9,259 nt of DNA, taken from the NCBI GenBank assembly GCA_027451425.1, contig DAIDJH010000046.1:1-9259 (forward strand), read 5' to 3'. The position numbers and the translations under genes are program-made. Numbering within the stretch: position 1 is the first letter of the stretch; each line of letters opens with the position of its first letter. Shown here piece by piece: positions 5,972 to 9,259 of the stretch. The DNA comes from Bdellovibrionales bacterium. Its GTDB lineage: Bacteria > Bdellovibrionota > Bdellovibrionia > Bdellovibrionales > UBA1609. Below the pieces are notes generated by a model that was not told the origin of the DNA, ran no database searches, and worked only from the letters and a program-made list of their open reading frames with translations.

Positions 5972-6438
5972 AGCTTGAGGTTGTTTTTTTGCAAGGCCAA
6001 TCGTCTAAGTGGGCCGATCTTGCGAGCGCCGAATACGTCAAAAAAATATCCACACTCATACCGTTTTCTGAAGTCGCAATTAGCTCGCCGGCGCGGAGCC
6101 GCGAGCTTGCGGGGCAAAAGCGCGAAGATGAAGGGGCGCGGTTACTGAAGCATCTTAAGGCGAATGATCGACTGATTCTGTTTGATGAGCGAGGTTCAAC
6201 TTTTCGTGACTCCCGCGAGTTTAGCGAGTTTTTTGTAAAGAATTTGGGAGCGGCGGGACGGCTTATTTTTGCAATTGGGGGCCCTTATGGATTTTCTTTG
6301 GACGTTCAAAGACGCGCCAATACAACCATTTCACTTTCGCATTTAACAATGAACCACCATGTGGCTCGCGTTGTTGCGCTCGAGCAGGTTTATCGTGCGT
6401 TGGCGATTTGGAAAGGGCTACCGTACCACAACAATTAA
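5968..6438 (+). CDS. rlmH: 23S rRNA (pseudouridine-1915-N3) methyltransferase RlmH
   Basis: RlmH is a SPOUT-class, SAM-dependent methyltransferase that modifies pseudouridine 1915 in helix 69 of 23S rRNA, preferring assembled 70S ribosomes. The 156-aa product matches the usual length of about 155-159 aa. It shows the SAM-binding knot FAIGGPYGFS (101-110), then LSHLTMNHHVARVVALEQVYRA (123-144) with the EQxYRA motif, and a C-terminus LPYHNN in place of the more usual YHH/YHK-type ending. The ATG overlaps the stop of nadD-rsfS by four bases (ATGA), so translational coupling is likely; no strong Shine-Dalgarno is present. Its position next to RsfS is common in bacteria. Confidence 0.95.
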   Translation: MKLEVVFLQGQSSKWADLASAEYVKKISTLIPFSEVAISSPARSRELAGQKREDEGARLLKHLKANDRLILFDERGSTFRDSREFSEFFVKNLGAAGRLIFAIGGPYGFSLDVQRRANTTISLSHLTMNHHVARVVALEQVYRALAIWKGLPYHNN

Positions 6439-6447
6439 GTCCCGAAA

Positions 6448-7137
6448 TTGCAATGCCTCAACGGAATGATGGAGTTTTGGGAACAGATCTCTAGTTTTGT
6501 CCGCGTGTGTCCGATTTGCTATGGTAAATCGGACAGGCATCGAATACTTTGCCCGAGGTGTGCTCGCTTTGCCGAAGAAACGCGCTATCGGCAGTGGGCC
6601 CGATATCAGAACGGAATTCCTATTTTATCTCTTTTTGAGTGGACCGAGCGCGCGCATAATTTTTTTAAGGCGTACGCATCAGCGTTAAAAGGCGGGGGCC
6701 CCGCGCCCTTCTATCAAACTTTGGCGGCGGATCTTCTGACGTTGCGAACTCAACTGCGAAAACCATTAGAAAAAACTATACGGCGGCCGTGGGTTATTGT
6801 GCCAGCACCAGGCCATGTTGGTGGTCAGCGTGATCACGCCGAAGAACTGGCGTGGCAAATCGCACAGCTTGCGGGCGCAAAATACTTGCCGTGCCTTGAG
6901 CGCGCTTATGGCGGGGCACAGAAAAAAAGAAATTTGGCGCAAAGATGGTCTGGTTCTTCGATACGCATTCATGAGCGCAGAAAGAGCGAGCTTGACGGCG
7001 AAATGCTTTATATCTTTGTTGATGACGTTGTGACGACCGGGAGCACGGCGGCCTACGCCCACATTAGCCTTGGCCACCCCCCACATTTTGAAATATGGAC
7101 ACTATTCAACCGGCCGCGCTTGCGAGCACTAAACTGA
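6448..7137 (+). CDS. comF: ComF-family phosphoribosyltransferase-like protein
   Basis: ComF/GntX proteins pair an N-terminal zinc finger with a type I phosphoribosyltransferase fold and are needed for DNA uptake in some competent bacteria; their exact reaction is unclear. Numbering from the TTG at 6448 (229 aa), the finger is Cys21, Cys24, Cys35 and Cys38 (CPIC and CPRC). The body has WVIVPAPGH (115-123) and the PRPP-binding loop FVDDVVTTGSTAA (190-202). The region normally reading RGFNQ is replaced by RDHAEELA (128-135). The true start may be the ATG at 6466 or 6469, which would shorten it by 6 or 7 residues; no candidate has a Shine-Dalgarno. It follows rlmH by 9-30 nt and precedes lolA by 19 nt. 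Family is confident. The role could be competence or something else, although the presence of pilT nearby fits DNA uptake. Confidence 0.88.
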   Translation: MQCLNGMMEFWEQISSFVRVCPICYGKSDRHRILCPRCARFAEETRYRQWARYQNGIPILSLFEWTERAHNFFKAYASALKGGGPAPFYQTLAADLLTLRTQLRKPLEKTIRRPWVIVPAPGHVGGQRDHAEELAWQIAQLAGAKYLPCLERAYGGAQKKRNLAQRWSGSSIRIHERRKSELDGEMLYIFVDDVVTTGSTAAYAHISLGHPPHFEIWTLFNRPRLRALN

Positions 7138-7148
7138 TTGGCTATAAC
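7120..7148 (+). promoter_or_regulatory. Candidate sigma70-type promoter for the lolA-like gene
   Basis: TTGCGA (7120-7125) and TATAAC (7143-7148) are separated by exactly 17 bp. They match the consensus at 4 of 6 and 5 of 6 positions. The expected transcription start (about 7155-7157) coincides with the ATG at 7157, implying a leaderless mRNA. This agrees with the absence of a Shine-Dalgarno. The elements overlap the end of comF. Confidence 0.5.
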
Positions 7149-7156
7149 GTTTTGCG

Positions 7157-7837
7157 ATGCGCAAAGGCCTTCTGATTTTAGTGATTTCAATTCTAACTGC
7201 TTCGGGTTTCGCAAAACAGCGCAAGCCCAACAGTAAAACGCGAGCGTTTCAAGCTTTGAAGTCGATCATTCACCGCTATGAGGTAGCGGCCGGGGTGAAG
7301 TGCGAAATAAAAAGAACGGTGACGATTTCTTTGCTTGATAAAACTACGGTAAGCGAAGGGGACCTATCTTTATCGAAGGGGCGAGTTCGTGTTGAATTAA
7401 ACGCCCCCGATGCGACCACGATCGTTTTTGACAGGTCACTTGTTTGGGTGGTGACGCCGACGCCAAAGGAGCTGGGCGGCCGGACGCAAGTTTTGAAAAT
7501 GAAATCGACGGCTATGGATCGCGAAAGCCAAGCGCCGATCGCCTTGTTATTAGGTGACGAGAAAGCCTGGGACCTGTTCAAAGTGAGCACCCAAAAAAGT
7601 ACGGGCGATTTGCTTACGGTGAATTTGCAAAAGAAAAAGCCCTCGGAAGAGGGGGTCCAAACAATTGAACTTTTGGTCGATACGCAAAAGAGAGAGATTG
7701 AGAAACTGAGCTACTCCGACGACTTGGAGAATGAAACAAGCTTTGAGTTTAGCAAGACCGAGTTTGGCGCGGAAACGCCAAATTCTCTTTTTGATTTTGT
7801 TCCGCCAAAGAATGCAGAAATTACGGTGGTGAATTAA
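7157..7837 (+). CDS. lolA: LolA-like outer-membrane lipoprotein carrier protein
   Basis: LolA carries lipoproteins through the periplasm from LolCDE to the outer membrane. The 226-aa product begins with a signal peptide: basic MRK, a hydrophobic core (about 4-16) and a likely cleavage after SGFA (residue 19). It has no lipobox cysteine. The mature part reads as a LolA-type beta-barrel half: repeated strands around KCEIKRTVTISLL, EGDLSLSKGRVRVEL (67-81), a DRSLVWVVTP strand (92-101) and the family-like ending SLFDFVPPKNAEITVV. The sequence is diverged, with Lys/Asp-rich loops, so it could be another LolA-fold carrier. ATG 7157 is the only start that keeps the signal peptide, as an in-frame stop lies at 7145-7147. 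It has no Shine-Dalgarno but probably its own promoter. rimO follows 3 nt later. Confidence 0.8.
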   Translation: MRKGLLILVISILTASGFAKQRKPNSKTRAFQALKSIIHRYEVAAGVKCEIKRTVTISLLDKTTVSEGDLSLSKGRVRVELNAPDATTIVFDRSLVWVVTPTPKELGGRTQVLKMKSTAMDRESQAPIALLLGDEKAWDLFKVSTQKSTGDLLTVNLQKKKPSEEGVQTIELLVDTQKREIEKLSYSDDLENETSFEFSKTEFGAETPNSLFDFVPPKNAEITVVN

Positions 7838-7840
7838 TTT

Positions 7841-9208
7841 ATGTCTATTTTAAAGACGGGTTCTCAAAAAAGAGTTCATTTTGTTTCCCTGGGTTGCCCC
7901 AAAAATCTTGTGGACACGGAAATCATGCTCGGAGCTCTCAGCAAAGATGGGTACGTCGTTTCTGAAGACGCCGAGAAGGCAGACACGGTGATTGTTAACA
8001 CCTGCGGGTTTATCGAAGATGCGAAGCGGGAGTCAGTTGAAAAAATTTTGCAAATGGCGGAGCTTAAAAAAACGGGGCGGCTAAAAAATCTAGTGGTCGC
8101 GGGCTGCTTAACCCAACGCTACAAAGATGAGCTGGTGGAGAGTTTGCCAGAGGCGGATTTGTTTGTGGGCTCTGGGGAGTTTCAAAACATACAGACAATT
8201 TTGCGTGGACGAGAAAACGGGACGCCAGAGAAGCGGTTTTTCCATTTGCCAACGTATTTACAAGAAGAGGGCACGCCAAGAATCAACTCTCAAGGGCATC
8301 GCGCTTATCTCAAAATCTCTGAAGGGTGTAAAAAGCGATGTGCATTTTGTGCGATTCCCCTTATTCGCGGCAATCTTCAGTCACGAAAAGTCGCGGCGGT
8401 GGTCGCTGAAGCAAAACTTCTTGTCGCAAGTGGGGCAAAAGAGCTGATCGTGATTTCTCACGACTTCACCGACTATGGATGGGACCTGCGCAGACAAAAT
8501 GCGAGCGCGGTAGAATCTCCATACGAGCTTCTCCGGGCGCTCGCGGATGATTCAGGCGCGCAGTGGATTCGCGTACTTTATCTTTACCCCGACGGAGTCA
8601 GTGAGGAGCTGGTAGATCTCATACGCACGCGCGAAAATCTCGTTAAATATTTCGACATGCCGCTACAGCATATCAACGATGAAATTTTAAAATCAATGAA
8701 TCGCCGTATGACACGCCCGCAGATTGAGCTGGCTCTTGAGAGAATTCGCACAGCAATTCCAGCGGCAGTGATTCGAACACAATTCATAGTGGGCTTTCCC
8801 GGTGAGACCGAGGAGCAGTTCGACGAGTTGATTGAGTTTGTTAAAGCGCAAAAGTTTGATCGAGTCGGCTGTTTTAAATATTCACCCGAGGAGCAGACGA
8901 AGGCCGGAACAATGAAGGGCCAAATTGACGAAGAGACAAAAGAGCGCCGCTACCAAAAATTGATGTCCGTCCAAAGGCGTATTAGCCGTGAAAAACAAAA
9001 GCGATTGATAGGCAAAGTTCTCCCCGTGCTGGTTGAGGGTTTTAGCGATGAAACTGAGTTGCTCCTCAAGGCACGAACATCTCAGCAGGCGCCGGAAATA
9101 GATGGGATGGTTTATATCAATGAGGGCAGCGCAAACATTGGCGAGTTTGTTAACGTCGAAATTACGGCCAGCCACGACTACGATGTTGTAGGCCGTATTG
9201 TTACTTAG
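7841..9208 (+). CDS. rimO: Ribosomal protein S12 methylthiotransferase RimO
   Basis: RimO is a radical-SAM enzyme that adds a methylthio group to the conserved aspartate of ribosomal protein S12. The 455-aa product has all three expected parts. The N-terminal MTTase domain carries Fe-S ligands Cys19 (SLGCPKN), Cys55 (NTCGF) and Cys89 (AGCL). The radical SAM domain has CKKRCAFC (Cys163, Cys167, Cys170), and further family blocks at FDMPLQHIND (271-280) and FIVGFPGET (315-323). The TRAM domain occupies about 388-453. The APEIDGMVYINEG block (417-429) and SHDFTDYGWD favour RimO over the tRNA enzyme MiaB. The start at 7841 is 3 nt after the lolA stop, with no Shine-Dalgarno, so translation is probably coupled. 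It is the last gene of the plus-strand run, and no terminator hairpin is visible after it. Confidence 0.96.
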   Translation: MSILKTGSQKRVHFVSLGCPKNLVDTEIMLGALSKDGYVVSEDAEKADTVIVNTCGFIEDAKRESVEKILQMAELKKTGRLKNLVVAGCLTQRYKDELVESLPEADLFVGSGEFQNIQTILRGRENGTPEKRFFHLPTYLQEEGTPRINSQGHRAYLKISEGCKKRCAFCAIPLIRGNLQSRKVAAVVAEAKLLVASGAKELIVISHDFTDYGWDLRRQNASAVESPYELLRALADDSGAQWIRVLYLYPDGVSEELVDLIRTRENLVKYFDMPLQHINDEILKSMNRRMTRPQIELALERIRTAIPAAVIRTQFIVGFPGETEEQFDELIEFVKAQKFDRVGCFKYSPEEQTKAGTMKGQIDEETKERRYQKLMSVQRRISREKQKRLIGKVLPVLVEGFSDETELLLKARTSQQAPEIDGMVYINEGSANIGEFVNVEITASHDYDVVGRIVT

Positions 9209-9259
9209 TTTGCGTAGTTGTAAATATCTTTGTAATTGCGACCGAGTTCTTCGGAATCC
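9205..9259 (-). CDS. Possible 3' end of a converging gene (partial)
   Basis: On the minus strand, the last 55 bases contain one open frame reading DSEELGRNYKDIYNYAN followed by TAA at 9207-9205. The stop would overlap the rimO stop (CTTAG) tail to tail. The composition looks protein-like, but 17 codons are too few to identify a product, and another minus-strand frame is also open here. Low confidence. Confidence 0.25.
   Translation of the reverse strand, partial: DSEELGRNYKDIYNYAN

Overview
This 9.26 kb window looks like housekeeping chromosome from a Gram-negative bacterium. The type IV pilus retraction ATPase PilT and a LolA-type periplasmic lipoprotein carrier imply an outer membrane. Base composition looks close to balanced GC. 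The gene order and mixed codon use would fit a Bdellovibrionota or other deltaproteobacterial-type genome, but that is an inference; no rRNA or lineage marker is present to settle it. There are no mobile elements, CRISPR arrays, tRNAs or rRNAs.

Layout: pilT lies on the minus strand at the left edge (58-1368/1374). Only about 14 bp away, nine genes start on the plus strand and run to 9208 with very small gaps or overlaps: rng (RNase G), rplU (L21), rpmA (L27), obgE, a fused nadD-rsfS, rlmH, a comF-family phosphoribosyltransferase, a lolA-like gene and rimO. The last 55 bases may hold the 3' end of a converging minus-strand gene. No stretch over 300 bases is gene-free.

Most plus-strand genes serve ribosome production and modification. 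RNase G matures rRNA. L21 and L27 are 50S proteins. ObgE is a 50S assembly GTPase. RsfS blocks 30S joining on 50S subunits. RlmH methylates 23S rRNA helix 69, and RimO methylthiolates S12. NadD, which makes the NAD precursor NaAD, is joined to RsfS in one polypeptide.

The points most worth a second look are: (1) the single-ORF NadD-RsfS fusion; (2) its lysine-rich leader, encoded in a forced 74-nt out-of-frame overlap with the lysine-rich end of obgE; (3) an 11-bp perfect palindrome filling the gap between the divergent pilT and rng genes, nearly equidistant from both start codons; (4) a good promoter placed so close to the lolA-like start codon that its mRNA should be leaderless; (5) long low-complexity tails on L21 (Lys/Ala) and PilT (Pro/Ala/Ser).
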